DNA of 64,000 nucleotides from Pleomorphovibrio marinus (GTDB taxonomy: Bacteria > Bacteroidota > Bacteroidia > Cytophagales > Cyclobacteriaceae). Within the stretch, counting starts at the first letter, position 1. Each line of letters starts with the position of its first letter. The notes beneath the pieces were generated by a model that was not told the DNA's origin, did not search any database, and worked only from the letters and a program-made list of their open reading frames with translations. This document shows positions 31,056 to 39,484 of the stretch, in pieces. Location of the stretch: contig NZ_QCXY01000004.1 in assembly GCF_003347495.1 (NCBI RefSeq), forward strand, positions 186,001-250,000. Reading direction: 5' to 3'. The translations under genes and the position numbers were made by a program.

Positions 31056-31442
31056 AATAGTTTGGTTTAGTAATTAATGATTTTAGCTTGCTGACTACTC
31101 CTATTTTAGGAAACATAATAATCAGATACTTTTCCTAAATTGACAAAAATTATTCCATAGTATCAATTTTTAAAATTAAATAATAAAAATATAATATTTA
31201 ATCATTATTTAAGGCAATGATAATTCAAATTAAACGTAAAATCATGCGCAGGGCCGCCCTAACGCCCCTATGACAAAAACCATGTAGTAAGAATAAATAT
31301 TAAACTAGAATTTGACCATAAAAGCACCAGGATGCAGCTCTTTGGAATAGGAAAATCCTTCCAGCAGGAGTAAATATCTTCGTAATGATTGAAATGATAA
31401 CGAAAAATCCTAAATTGATCAGATATCAACTTTTTTAAGAAA
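31056..31442. other. Gene-free AT-rich stretch
   Basis: About 390 bp, strongly AT-rich near 31130-31210, between two divergent small genes. It probably holds their promoters, but no clear TAnnTTTG box with -33 partner was found. Confidence 0.35.
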
Positions 31443-31877
31443 ATGGCTACAAACAAAACCAAACCCACCGAAAGAGATGTGCATGAATTCATCAAAGAAT
31501 TTGTGGATTCGGAAAAAAAGAGAAATGACAGCCTGGAACTCCTCTCCCTATTCACTAAGCTTACAGGGCAGGAACCCAAAATGTGGGGGGAAAGTATTAT
31601 TGGATTTGGACACTACCATTACAAGTATGCGAGTGGCCATGAAGGAGATGCACCTTTGGTTGGCTTCTCTCCACGCAAATCGGCCATATCTTTGTATGTT
31701 TTTACGGGATTGGAGGAACACTTCCATCTTGTTGAGAATTTGGGGAAATTCAAAATGGGTAAAGCATGTATCTATATCAAAAAATTGGAGGATATAGATA
31801 TTCAAAAACTGGGTCTACTAGTGCAAACGACCATACACTATTTGGAGGAAAAATATGGGAAGCAACACTCCTCATGA
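31443..31877 (+). CDS. DUF1801 (YdhG-like) domain protein
   Basis: A 144-residue protein. DUF1801 features: a motif around EPKMWGESIIGFGHYHYKYA, LVGFSPRKSAISLYVFTG, and LGKFKMGKACIYIKKLEDID. The fold is TATA-binding-protein-like; function is unknown. The start ATG 31443 is preceded by an AT-rich leader. Confidence 0.85.
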   Translation: MATNKTKPTERDVHEFIKEFVDSEKKRNDSLELLSLFTKLTGQEPKMWGESIIGFGHYHYKYASGHEGDAPLVGFSPRKSAISLYVFTGLEEHFHLVENLGKFKMGKACIYIKKLEDIDIQKLGLLVQTTIHYLEEKYGKQHSS

Positions 31878-31978
31878 ACTGTTTTTGAAGAGGCACAGAA
31901 TTTGAATGAGAATAAGAGTTATACCTTAATCGGATATCCGATTAGGGCAAATTATTTCAAAAAAAAATAAAATAGCTC

Positions 31979-32431
31979 ATGGAAAATACGGAAAAGAATG
32001 AACTGGGAAACTTAAAAGACCTCCCTTCCACCAAAGTAAGCAAGAACGTCAACAAAAGAACCCAAAAAATCCTAAGTGAATATGGGAACCTCTCTTCAAA
32101 AGTAAACCTAAGGCTTGAGGAATTGGAAAAGGAATGGAATCTGGAGAAAGTTTTGGCGGTAAATGCCTCAGCCGCCATTTTGAGCGGAATGATTCTAGGG
32201 GCTGCCTCTAATAAAAAATGGTACATTCTTCCTACAGCAGTAGCCGGATTCCTCCTGCAGCATGGCTTTGAGGGATGGTGTGCTCCCGCTTCGGTTTTCA
32301 GGTTATTTGGATTTAGACGCAAGCAGGAAATTGAAGAAGAAAGGCAATCTCTAATGGCCTTGCGAGGGGATTATGATATTCTTGCGAAGGAGGCAGAGCC
32401 AACAACAACCCCCAGTACCCCAGCAGAATAA
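31979..32431 (+). CDS. DUF2892-like (YgaP TM type) membrane protein
   Basis: A 150-residue protein with an N-terminal helical region, two membrane segments (VNASAAILSGMILGAA and YILPTAVAGFLLQHGFEGW) and a C-terminal EIEEERQSLMALRGDY. The GW-C-P/A-x-x-x-x-R-x-x-G-x-R segment (EGWCAPASVFRLFGFRRKQE) is characteristic of Bacteroidota DUF2892-type proteins. Function is unknown. Confidence 0.7.
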   Translation: MENTEKNELGNLKDLPSTKVSKNVNKRTQKILSEYGNLSSKVNLRLEELEKEWNLEKVLAVNASAAILSGMILGAASNKKWYILPTAVAGFLLQHGFEGWCAPASVFRLFGFRRKQEIEEERQSLMALRGDYDILAKEAEPTTTPSTPAE

Positions 32432-32634
32432 TATACTATTGGGAATATTTGGAGTTACATGAGCAGAAGAGGAAAAATATTGACCATTTTAATTTGAAGT
32501 CATTTATTCTTCCTTATCCGTAAACCAGTTTCCCTGTATACAGTATACCAACCGTAATCTTAAGTTTTTAGTCTCCTCATTTAACTTATTCAATATCGGG
32601 GAAACCTGGGTCTTGTTTACTTGTAAAATCTATC

Positions 32635-34080
32635 ATGATAAAATACTTATATCATTATCCCCTGTTAGTGGTCATCGGGATGGCCTTCCTGACGGGCTGC
32701 GCAAGAAACCCGGTGACAGGTAAAAGACAGTTGGTATTGATGTCCGAAAAGCAGGAAATTAGGATGGGTCAACAGGCAGATCCGGAAATCATTGCTTTTT
32801 TTGGACGCTATGAGAATCCGGAACTTCAGGAATTTATCACTGAAAAGGGGAAAGAGATGGCAGCTGTTTCTCACCGACCGAAACTGGATTATGAGTTCAA
32901 AATTGTCGATTCCCCGGTGATCAACGCTTTTGCCGTTCCCGGAGGGTTTGTATATTTTACCAGGGGTATCATGGCACATTTTAACAATGAAGCAGAATTC
33001 GCAGGGGTCTTGGGTCATGAAATTGGCCACGTGACGGCCCGGCATTCTGTGATACAGCAGCGTAATGCCATGCTGGGTCAGCTGGGTATGATTGCTGGGG
33101 TGGTGTTAATCCCGGAACTTTCACAATTTATGGAACCCTTATCCCAGGGTGTACAGCTTGCCATGCTCAGTTTTGGCAGGGGTGCTGAAAGACAGTCCGA
33201 TAAATTAGGGGTGGAATATTCAACCCGTATTGGTTACGATGCAGCAGAAATGGCCGGGTTTTTCAGGACCTTGGAAAGACAGGAGGAAAAAGGGGGAGGC
33301 AGTCCTCTTCCTGAATTCCTCTCTACTCACCCCTCCCCTGCAGACAGAAATGTGACCGTCGCACAATTGGCAAAAGAATGGCAGGAAAAACTGAATGAGG
33401 GAGAATTTGCGGTAAACCGTGAAAGTTACCTTAAAATAATTGATGGATTGACCTATGGGGAAGACCCAAAGCAGGGATTTGTGGAAAACAGCACATTTTT
33501 CCATCCGGAGTTGAAGTTTCAGTTTCCCATTCCTGCTGACTGGAACTACCAAAACACCCCACAACAGGTACAAATGGCACCAAAAAACGGTGAAGCCGTG
33601 ATGATGTTGACACTGGCACAGGGAAATTCCCTAAAAGAAATCGCCAACAAATTTATTGAACAGAATCAGCTGGATTTGATCTCTACAAAGGAAGAAACTA
33701 ACCATGGGTTGAAAGCTCTCAGCTTGGTGGCAGAACAAAAACAGGATAATGCGACCATACGGCTTCAGGCTTATTTTATCCAGCAAGGAGAATATTTCTA
33801 TCGTATAATGGGGATTTCCAAAAGCTCAAATTTTGAAAACTACCATCCGAGATTCCTAAATACCATGCAGAACTTCAAGGAGCTGAAAGATACGGATAAA
33901 CTTAACCGAAAGCCGGAACGGGTAAGAATCAAAACATTGTCAAAAAACATGACCCTCCAACAGGCATTAAAGGCTTATAATATCCCTGATGACCGGCTAG
34001 AAGAATTGGCCATCCTTAACGGCATGGCTTTGGACGCATCTTTAAATGGAGGGACGATGATTAAGGTGGTGGAGAAGTAA
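32635..34080 (+). CDS. M48 family Zn-metalloprotease lipoprotein
   Basis: A 481-residue lipoprotein (lipobox LTGCA, Cys near residue 23) with the M48 zinc motif VLGHEIGHVTARHSV (HExxH, about residue 127) and the third ligand region RQSDKLGVEYSTRIGYD. The C-terminal part ends with a LysM-like segment (LQQALKAYNIPDDRLEELAI). It resembles BepA-type periplasmic chaperone-proteases but without obvious TPR repeats. Probably envelope protein quality control. Confidence 0.88.
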   Translation: MIKYLYHYPLLVVIGMAFLTGCARNPVTGKRQLVLMSEKQEIRMGQQADPEIIAFFGRYENPELQEFITEKGKEMAAVSHRPKLDYEFKIVDSPVINAFAVPGGFVYFTRGIMAHFNNEAEFAGVLGHEIGHVTARHSVIQQRNAMLGQLGMIAGVVLIPELSQFMEPLSQGVQLAMLSFGRGAERQSDKLGVEYSTRIGYDAAEMAGFFRTLERQEEKGGGSPLPEFLSTHPSPADRNVTVAQLAKEWQEKLNEGEFAVNRESYLKIIDGLTYGEDPKQGFVENSTFFHPELKFQFPIPADWNYQNTPQQVQMAPKNGEAVMMLTLAQGNSLKEIANKFIEQNQLDLISTKEETNHGLKALSLVAEQKQDNATIRLQAYFIQQGEYFYRIMGISKSSNFENYHPRFLNTMQNFKELKDTDKLNRKPERVRIKTLSKNMTLQQALKAYNIPDDRLEELAILNGMALDASLNGGTMIKVVEK

Positions 34081-34271
34081 GATAGGATCAAGCAATTAAC
34101 TCCCTCTCAAAACCTTCAGGTTTAAAATTGGCTAACGGATTGGAATGGGCGTTAATATAACTTTTACGGAAGATTTCCAACTCTAAACATCCTGAAGGCC
34201 ACCTTTGCAACCTATTGGATGTTAGGTAGCGTGCCTGCACGGAAAGGGTATTGTACCGAGAAGGATTATCA

Positions 34272-35348
34272 CTAAAAGCCAATTTTCCCGGGTTTGGCCT
34301 GATTGAAATGCTTATTGCGATAGTTAAAAATATCTGCTAAGGTCATATCCTCGTGAGTAGATTCATGGTTAGTCGAATTTAGCAGTTCATTTGCTTTGGC
34401 CGAATTTAATGGCCGGAACTCGTAGTATGCAATCATTCGACCCTTTCTTAAGAGGGCTTTGTCGATTTTATCCATACTGGTATTGAAGGTACATATTATC
34501 TTGATGTTCAAATAATCACTGAAAAGCCCGTCTGTAAGCTGCAGGATGGTAGAAACCACAGAGTTTTCATTTACGTGTTCCCTGCTGGTCAACACCTTTT
34601 CTGCGTCCTCAATAATCAAGATGGAGTTTTGGTGTCTGAGCAAAAAGGAGATGAAATCCGGCTGAAGCAGGGAATTCACAAATTCATTTTGGATAAAAAT
34701 AAAACTCTTATCAGCATGCCTGTTAATAAGGTGCTTTATGTAGGAGGTCTTACCAGTGCCAGAGGTGCCATGCAGCAAAATCAAACCTGCTTTCTCCAGG
34801 GACAAGCATTCTTCAATAATACCATTGACTTCGACAAAGTCATCATTGTACATTTTCTCAATATCAGATTCAAATTTTTCTGTAATTACCTCTTTAGTAT
34901 AGAAACCATTTCCATTTCTGGACAACACATAAAATACAGGTGACTTATTTCGCCCGAAAATTGTTCTTAACCTGCAGATGTCTGAAATCGCCCATTGCTC
35001 AAGTTCCAAATCCGCACAATCATATAAATATTCCACCGAAAGCTCTTCACTGTGTAATGACAACCAAACAACCAGTTTTTTGGAGTTGCTTTTTAAAAGA
35101 TATTGGTAGGGATAATCTTTGGCCAAGTCTTCATTTTTGGCATTTTCCAGGCACCATTCCTTATAAACTACCTCAAATTCCGACGATTGGAAATCTATGG
35201 CTTCAAGCACTGCTTCCATATTTTCCTTGTTCTCTTTTAAGGGAGTATCGAAGCGAAGCGTTGAAGCTATTCTGTCAAAACAAACAGTGAAGTATAAATC
35301 TCGATAAAATTCCTTATACTCACCGAAAGCGTCAATCAATTCTGCCAT
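34272..35348 (-). CDS. AAA family ATPase
   Basis: A 358-residue protein. A poorly conserved N-terminal region (1-190) precedes an AAA core: Walker A LLHGTSGTGKTSYIKHL, Walker B SILIIEDAEKVL, sensor 1 IICTFNTSMDKID, and an arginine region LLRKGRMIAYYEF. The layout resembles Bcs1/spastin-like single-ring ATPases. No operon partner is evident, so the substrate is unknown. Confidence 0.85.
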   Translation of the reverse strand: MAELIDAFGEYKEFYRDLYFTVCFDRIASTLRFDTPLKENKENMEAVLEAIDFQSSEFEVVYKEWCLENAKNEDLAKDYPYQYLLKSNSKKLVVWLSLHSEELSVEYLYDCADLELEQWAISDICRLRTIFGRNKSPVFYVLSRNGNGFYTKEVITEKFESDIEKMYNDDFVEVNGIIEECLSLEKAGLILLHGTSGTGKTSYIKHLINRHADKSFIFIQNEFVNSLLQPDFISFLLRHQNSILIIEDAEKVLTSREHVNENSVVSTILQLTDGLFSDYLNIKIICTFNTSMDKIDKALLRKGRMIAYYEFRPLNSAKANELLNSTNHESTHEDMTLADIFNYRNKHFNQAKPGKIGF

Positions 35349-35693
35349 TGGTCAAACTGTCTAAAGAATTAGGGATTTTAAGGCATCAAGAAAAAACCAA
35401 AAAGGCTTAAACTCCTTGATTGTTTATATTCCCTATTCTGAAATGTTTAAATAGTATAGATGCAATTTATAAAAAATCTTGTTGCTAACAGTAAGAACTG
35501 CATTTTAATGAATAACTAGTGTAACGTTAGGAATAAGTTGACGGTAGGATTCCTGCATAGTAACCTGTGTACTGTGAAGCTCATCCGCGAATATCCGCGA
35601 AACCCTCGGGAGATATTTGTCCATAGCATGGTTAACATAACACTAGTGCCGGGATTGGGCTCCCCTTAAGTAAAAAGAAATTAAAAAATTTCG

Positions 35694-35753
35694 AACAGGT
35701 TATGCCCATTTTCGGGCATAATGGAAAGGAAAACCCAATTATTGAAACCTGTT
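35694..35753. repeat. Nested inverted repeats
   Basis: Inner arms TTATGCCC (35700-35707) and GGGCATAA (35714-35721) form an 8-bp stem with a 6-nt loop. Outer arms AACAGGTT (35694-35701) and AACCTGTT (35746-35753) are perfectly inverted around it. No T-run follows, so it is not a standard terminator. The remaining 35349-35842 interval holds no gene. Confidence 0.5.
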
Positions 35754-35842
35754 TATTATAAAAAAAATAATTCGAATCCTTCTTAGTGAAGGAAAATCAA
35801 ATGTCCAGATGAAGGTATCTTATTGTAATCAGGAAATATGGC

Positions 35843-35884
35843 GTGAGGGGTGCTCCACTGGCTTTATGGCCTGCGGCCATCCAC
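35843..35884 (+). mobile_element. Second group II intron domain VI-like remnant
   Basis: The segment starting GTGAGGGGTGCTCC and ending CTGCGGCCATCCAC matches the 3' part of the remnant near 15.53 kb with few mismatches. The hairpin is damaged (CCACTGG versus CCTGCGG), and no domain V is visible upstream. It lies just downstream of the DUF6326 gene. Confidence 0.5.
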
Positions 35885-35895
35885 ACATATGCTTT

Positions 35896-36342
35896 TTATG
35901 AATATCCCTCTCTCGGCCATTTCAATGCCTGTGATATGATTATTGCAAAAACCAAAATTTCTACGAAGTTGAAAATAACAAAGAATGTCTGCCATTCATC
36001 TTCGATACTAGAAATTATAATTAGTATGGAAATACTGGCATAAATGAATGCAATAACGATATTCAACCACTTATTGACGTGTGGTTTTAGAAAAATGGAA
36101 AGAATTATCATCAAGGTGGGAATAATTAAAATTACAGAAAAAATCACCAAAATCCCAGGTGATGTTGGTCCCATTGGAGTTTGAAGATTCATCATTTTCT
36201 CCAATTTCATAGGGGTCATTAGCCGAAAATAGTCGGCATATATGTACAGAAACATCAATGCAGTCCAAAGAAATGCTAGTTTAAATTTTATATTGATGCT
36301 AAAATTGGCCAATGCATTAGGACTTGTCTTTTTTATACACAT
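35896..36342 (-). CDS. DUF6326-like membrane protein
   Basis: A 148-residue protein with four membrane helices, e.g. LAFLWTALMFLYIYADYFRL and ILVIFSVILIIPTLMIILS. The first helix with the Y-x-Y-x-D-Y-F motif and the KPHVNKWLNI loop fit DUF6326. I start at MCIKKTSPNALANFSINIKF (36342). The longer upstream frame reads sequence of unlike composition. Function is unknown. Confidence 0.7.
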   Translation of the reverse strand: MCIKKTSPNALANFSINIKFKLAFLWTALMFLYIYADYFRLMTPMKLEKMMNLQTPMGPTSPGILVIFSVILIIPTLMIILSIFLKPHVNKWLNIVIAFIYASISILIIISSIEDEWQTFFVIFNFVEILVFAIIISQALKWPREGYS

Positions 36343-36683
36343 TTCTTTGACTTTACTAGTTGGAGTTAAGCTATGACAATTCATTGCAGATAATCGGGCC
36401 ACTGCCTGAATCCTCAGGGCAAGCAAGGGAATTCCCCCCCAATGTTCCCACGGAACCCCGAATTTATTTCGGAGGCTCCTCATGTTATAAATCGCTTGGC
36501 ACTAAATGTACCTAAGGTTGAACTAAATTCCAATGCAAAAAATATCCCGGAGAGGCCAAAGGTGCTTGCACCACTTATGGATTGGGTTAAGAAAGAATAG
36601 AAGCGCTTATGTGAGCTTGTAAATTCAGCAACCGGAAACCATTGGTGATAAAAAACAAAACTTTCTGCCCCACAAGTAGCCCC
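36343..36683. other. Gene-free stretch
   Basis: No credible gene is visible. The part nearest 36343 continues as open frame, but without homologous character. Confidence 0.35.
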
Positions 36684-36728
36684 ACTATTAAAAACAAAAA
36701 CCCTAACAAACTCAAGTTGTTAGGGTTT
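36684..36728 (-). terminator. Rho-independent terminator of tRNA-Asp
   Basis: A perfect 12-bp stem AAACCCTAACAA / TTGTTAGGGTTT with a 7-nt loop (36698-36728). On the minus strand it is followed by TTTTTGTTTTTAATAG. Confidence 0.85.
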
Positions 36729-36735
36729 CGCATTG

Positions 36736-36809
36736 CGGAATGGACGGGACTCGAACCCGCGACCTCCTGCGTGACAGGCAGGCATTCTAACCAGCTGAAC
36801 TACCACTCC
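36736..36809 (-). tRNA. tRNA-Asp (anticodon GUC)
   Basis: A full minus-strand cloverleaf: acceptor GGAGTGG/CCATTCC, anticodon arm CTGCCTGTCACGCAG with anticodon GTC, T arm CGCGGGTTCGAGTCCCG. Discriminator G73, as expected for Asp identity. Confidence 0.93.
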
Positions 36810-36830
36810 AATGTTTTAATATTTCAATGT

Positions 36831-36892
36831 TCAAACCAGCGACCTTCCCGACACCTCGGGACAGGCATTCTAACCAGCTGAACTACCACTCC
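36831..36892 (-). pseudogene. Partial tRNA-Asp copy with palindrome in the anticodon arm
   Basis: About 34 bases (36860-36894) match the 5' part of tRNA-Asp with one mismatch, and 36831-36844 match its T-loop region. The anticodon stem-loop is replaced by CCCGACACCTCGGG, and the 3' acceptor strand is missing. It cannot act as tRNA. It lies in the same transcript, upstream of the real gene. Confidence 0.75.
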
Positions 36893-37064
36893 AAATATTT
36901 TTGCTTTATAAGAACCGTAACCATATTTTCTAATTACAGTCTATAACCATTTACAGCTTAAGGTGTCAAGATAAACCTCAAAAACAAGGAGGCGAATTAG
37001 CTCCTAGGTTATTCCCAATACTTTATTCCGCTGTTTTACGATTCGTTTATCGTTTATGGTGATG

Positions 37065-37096
37065 CAAAGGTAATGGCTTTATTTTGCTAAGCAAAA
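37065..37096 (-). promoter_or_regulatory. Promoter of the tRNA-Asp unit
   Basis: The minus-strand -7 box TACCTTTG (37065-37072) and -33 TTTTGC (37091-37096) are spaced by 19 bp. The predicted start near 37058 gives a leader of about 165 bp before the tRNA pseudocopy. That leader contains a GGAG...CTCC hairpin but no gene. Confidence 0.7.
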
Positions 37097-37209
37097 CGCA
37101 TCCCTAAAAAAATATAGACAAAATTTTATCCTACTCAGAATCAAGCTCTTTTTTTTCTTTACCATGTCTAAGGAAGGTATAAAAAGTCCCAAAAAGGCAA
37201 TTGGACTCT

Positions 37210-38430
37210 TCAATAATTGGAATGTACCTTTCTAAGCCATTCCAACACTTTTCTGCTGTCGTAGTTTTCGCGGTAATGGCTTTGGATAGACTTACTGATT
37301 TCCGGAAAACCCTGTACTTCTGCCTTTTCCACACAAGTTACTATCCCCTGCTTAACTTCCTCCAGGCCAAGGTCCACAAACTGAAACGCTGGATGGGTAA
37401 ATTTATCCCTGGAATTGCCCCTGTCACTTAGCAGCAGGATATTCCCCCGGGCATAGGCCTCAAAGGCACTTTGGGAAGGATAGTTTCCTGTACTTATGAT
37501 GGAAACATATATTTTGGATCTCTCAAACTCCTTTTCCAGTTTGGAGGAAAACCCAACCTCTACCCTGCCTTTGTCAATTTCTGCTTTAAGGGCCTTCCGG
37601 ACCATAGGCTCCAAAGGCCCTTTCCCCCTGATAAAGACTTTCCAACCCTGTAATTTGCCTTCTTTAAATAATGCGGCAATGGCATTAGCAAAAAGCACGG
37701 GGTTTTTCCGGTCAAAGAAATTGGAGGCAAACACCATCAGGTTTTCCTTCTCCCTAAAGTCCAGAATTGGGGCGTCTTTCAAAAACGGGATTGGGTAGAT
37801 GCTAAGATGTTGTCTCATCCAAGTGGCAAAAGCACTATTAGTAGCCACGTACTTCTCTACCTGCCCACTTATTACCTCACTTACTGCCAATAACTTTAAT
37901 TTCTTATTCCTGACCCCTCCAAATAATTTCCAGTAATGACAAACCACAGGGCCATACACGGGGCTGGTGAGTTCGCAAATCCTTTGGACCTCTTTGTGCT
38001 TCAGGCGCAAACTGCAGGCTAATCCAGTTAAGCCAAAAATATGATGGTAAATATCCCCTTCATTCAACTTACTACGCATAAAATTGTAGAAACTTTCCGA
38101 ATAGCGTTTAATTAAGGCCTTTAAAATAAAAGAAGGAAAATATTTCTTGTTTTTATAAAGCCACATCAGCCGACCATTGTTTCGTTTGGTAGTCAGTTCC
38201 TCCCCTTGGTCATACACAAGAAAGTCTATGGAAGATTCCTCCAAAATCCGACGTAGCTCTTCATCGGCCTCCATGACCTCCAACAGCATATTTGGGAGAA
38301 CAAAATGGATCTTCAAATTATTAGAACCAAGAGCCAATGCTTCAGCTATTCGCATCGACCTTTTTTCCGATCCACCAATTTTTGTACTGTTGATACTGAA
38401 ATAAAGGTTTGTCATTCTAGGATAATCCAT
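37210..38430 (-). CDS. Glycosyltransferase (GT4-like)
   Basis: A 406-residue GT-B protein. The N-terminal domain has FSINSTKIGGSEKRSMRIAE (donor-side G-G-S-E loop). The C-terminal domain has the variants FIRGKGPLEPMVRKALKAEI and YPSQSAFEAYARGNILLLSD, corresponding to the E-x7-E region. The start may be Met 1 or MTNLYF five codons later. It is the last gene of the polysaccharide locus. Sugar and linkage are unknown. Confidence 0.75.
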   Translation of the reverse strand: MDYPRMTNLYFSINSTKIGGSEKRSMRIAEALALGSNNLKIHFVLPNMLLEVMEADEELRRILEESSIDFLVYDQGEELTTKRNNGRLMWLYKNKKYFPSFILKALIKRYSESFYNFMRSKLNEGDIYHHIFGLTGLACSLRLKHKEVQRICELTSPVYGPVVCHYWKLFGGVRNKKLKLLAVSEVISGQVEKYVATNSAFATWMRQHLSIYPIPFLKDAPILDFREKENLMVFASNFFDRKNPVLFANAIAALFKEGKLQGWKVFIRGKGPLEPMVRKALKAEIDKGRVEVGFSSKLEKEFERSKIYVSIISTGNYPSQSAFEAYARGNILLLSDRGNSRDKFTHPAFQFVDLGLEEVKQGIVTCVEKAEVQGFPEISKSIQSHYRENYDSRKVLEWLRKVHSNY

Positions 38431-38501
38431 CTGCTAACAACTTTCGATTTATACTTTTGTTCAGACTGCGAAAGTGTCCAGCCAAACGCAGGAAGTAACT
38501 G

Positions 38502-39479
38502 CTATTGCCTTTCCGAAAATTCCTCTACCAGTCCTCGCATGCTGCGGGATTCCATTCCTCTTTCCCGATGAAGGAACTGGAAGTGAGTCAAAATCTGCTC
38601 CAATTCACCTAGGGACTCCTCCAGGTAATAACCGTGGTTGTGCGGGTGCCACCACAGGTGATACACTTCGCTCTTCACGGCCGCCTTGGACATTTCCTCC
38701 TTGATCCTATTGAGCTTCAACTGGTTCATTTTAGGGGAATAATGCTGATAGGGACGGAAAAATCGGGAGGCAGGAATTCTACAGGGCTGGTTTTCGGTTT
38801 TGGGTGCTATGGAAGCAAGGGGAAAGGAACTTCTCTTTCCTAGGGGAATCAGGCTATCTGCACTTCGAAAAACCCTTTTCAATAAATCTGCTTCCTGCGG
38901 TTTTTTCCAATACCAATCTTCCGGATTGGTGCGCACGGCAGTAAAACCTTCTTTTGCCGCAATGGCTATGGCATTTTCATCATACTGGTTCCTTGGAAAA
39001 ACCAATGAACTCATGTCCACTCCCAGTTTTTCCTTCACGATATTTTTGGCCGTTTTCAGATCCTCCCGAAAGCTGTCTGTACACTGCCCCTTTTCCTGGG
39101 TATAAAAATGGGAATAGGTATGGCAACCGAGTTCCTGCTTGGGGAAATTCAGCACTTCCGCTACCAAGTCAGGGGCAAAAACCAAATCCCCGCTTACCTC
39201 CTGGTTTTCAAACCAGCGATAGGCAGAGTATTTAGGCTGATGGTAGTTTGCCTGCAACAGGGGCGCATATCGGTGCCAATCTTCCCTGTCACGGGCCAAG
39301 AGCATACCCACCGTAGCCCAGGTTACGGCAATGTCATATTTTTCGAAAATCCTCAACAGCTGGGGAACTGCTTCCCTGGTCATCTGATAATAGGCTTCAC
39401 TCCCCATAGGAGAAGTCTTATCAAACCTGCCCCAGTGAAGCTCAAAGTCCAGGGAAACCACAAAATAGGAACTGCTCAA
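38502..39479 (-). CDS. Polysaccharide deacetylase (NodB-like) family protein
   Basis: A 325-residue protein opening with the NodB-type motif FVVSLDFELHWGRFDKTS (catalytic and metal Asp) and containing ELGCHTYSHFYTQ (H-x3-H metal motif) at about residue 145. It has no signal peptide, so it likely acts on a cytoplasmic or lipid-linked sugar. A 5-bp gap separates it from the membrane protein gene upstream. Confidence 0.85.
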   Translation of the reverse strand: MSSSYFVVSLDFELHWGRFDKTSPMGSEAYYQMTREAVPQLLRIFEKYDIAVTWATVGMLLARDREDWHRYAPLLQANYHQPKYSAYRWFENQEVSGDLVFAPDLVAEVLNFPKQELGCHTYSHFYTQEKGQCTDSFREDLKTAKNIVKEKLGVDMSSLVFPRNQYDENAIAIAAKEGFTAVRTNPEDWYWKKPQEADLLKRVFRSADSLIPLGKRSSFPLASIAPKTENQPCRIPASRFFRPYQHYSPKMNQLKLNRIKEEMSKAAVKSEVYHLWWHPHNHGYYLEESLGELEQILTHFQFLHRERGMESRSMRGLVEEFSERQ

Positions 39480-39484
39480 TTTTA

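Noticed and set aside
34088..34282. A 64-residue frame downstream of the AAA ATPase gene
   Set aside because: It could be a frameshifted C-terminal extension, but no conserved feature supports this and the ATPase core is complete.
36862..36892. Second functional tRNA-Asp
   Set aside because: The anticodon arm is replaced and the 3' acceptor strand is absent.
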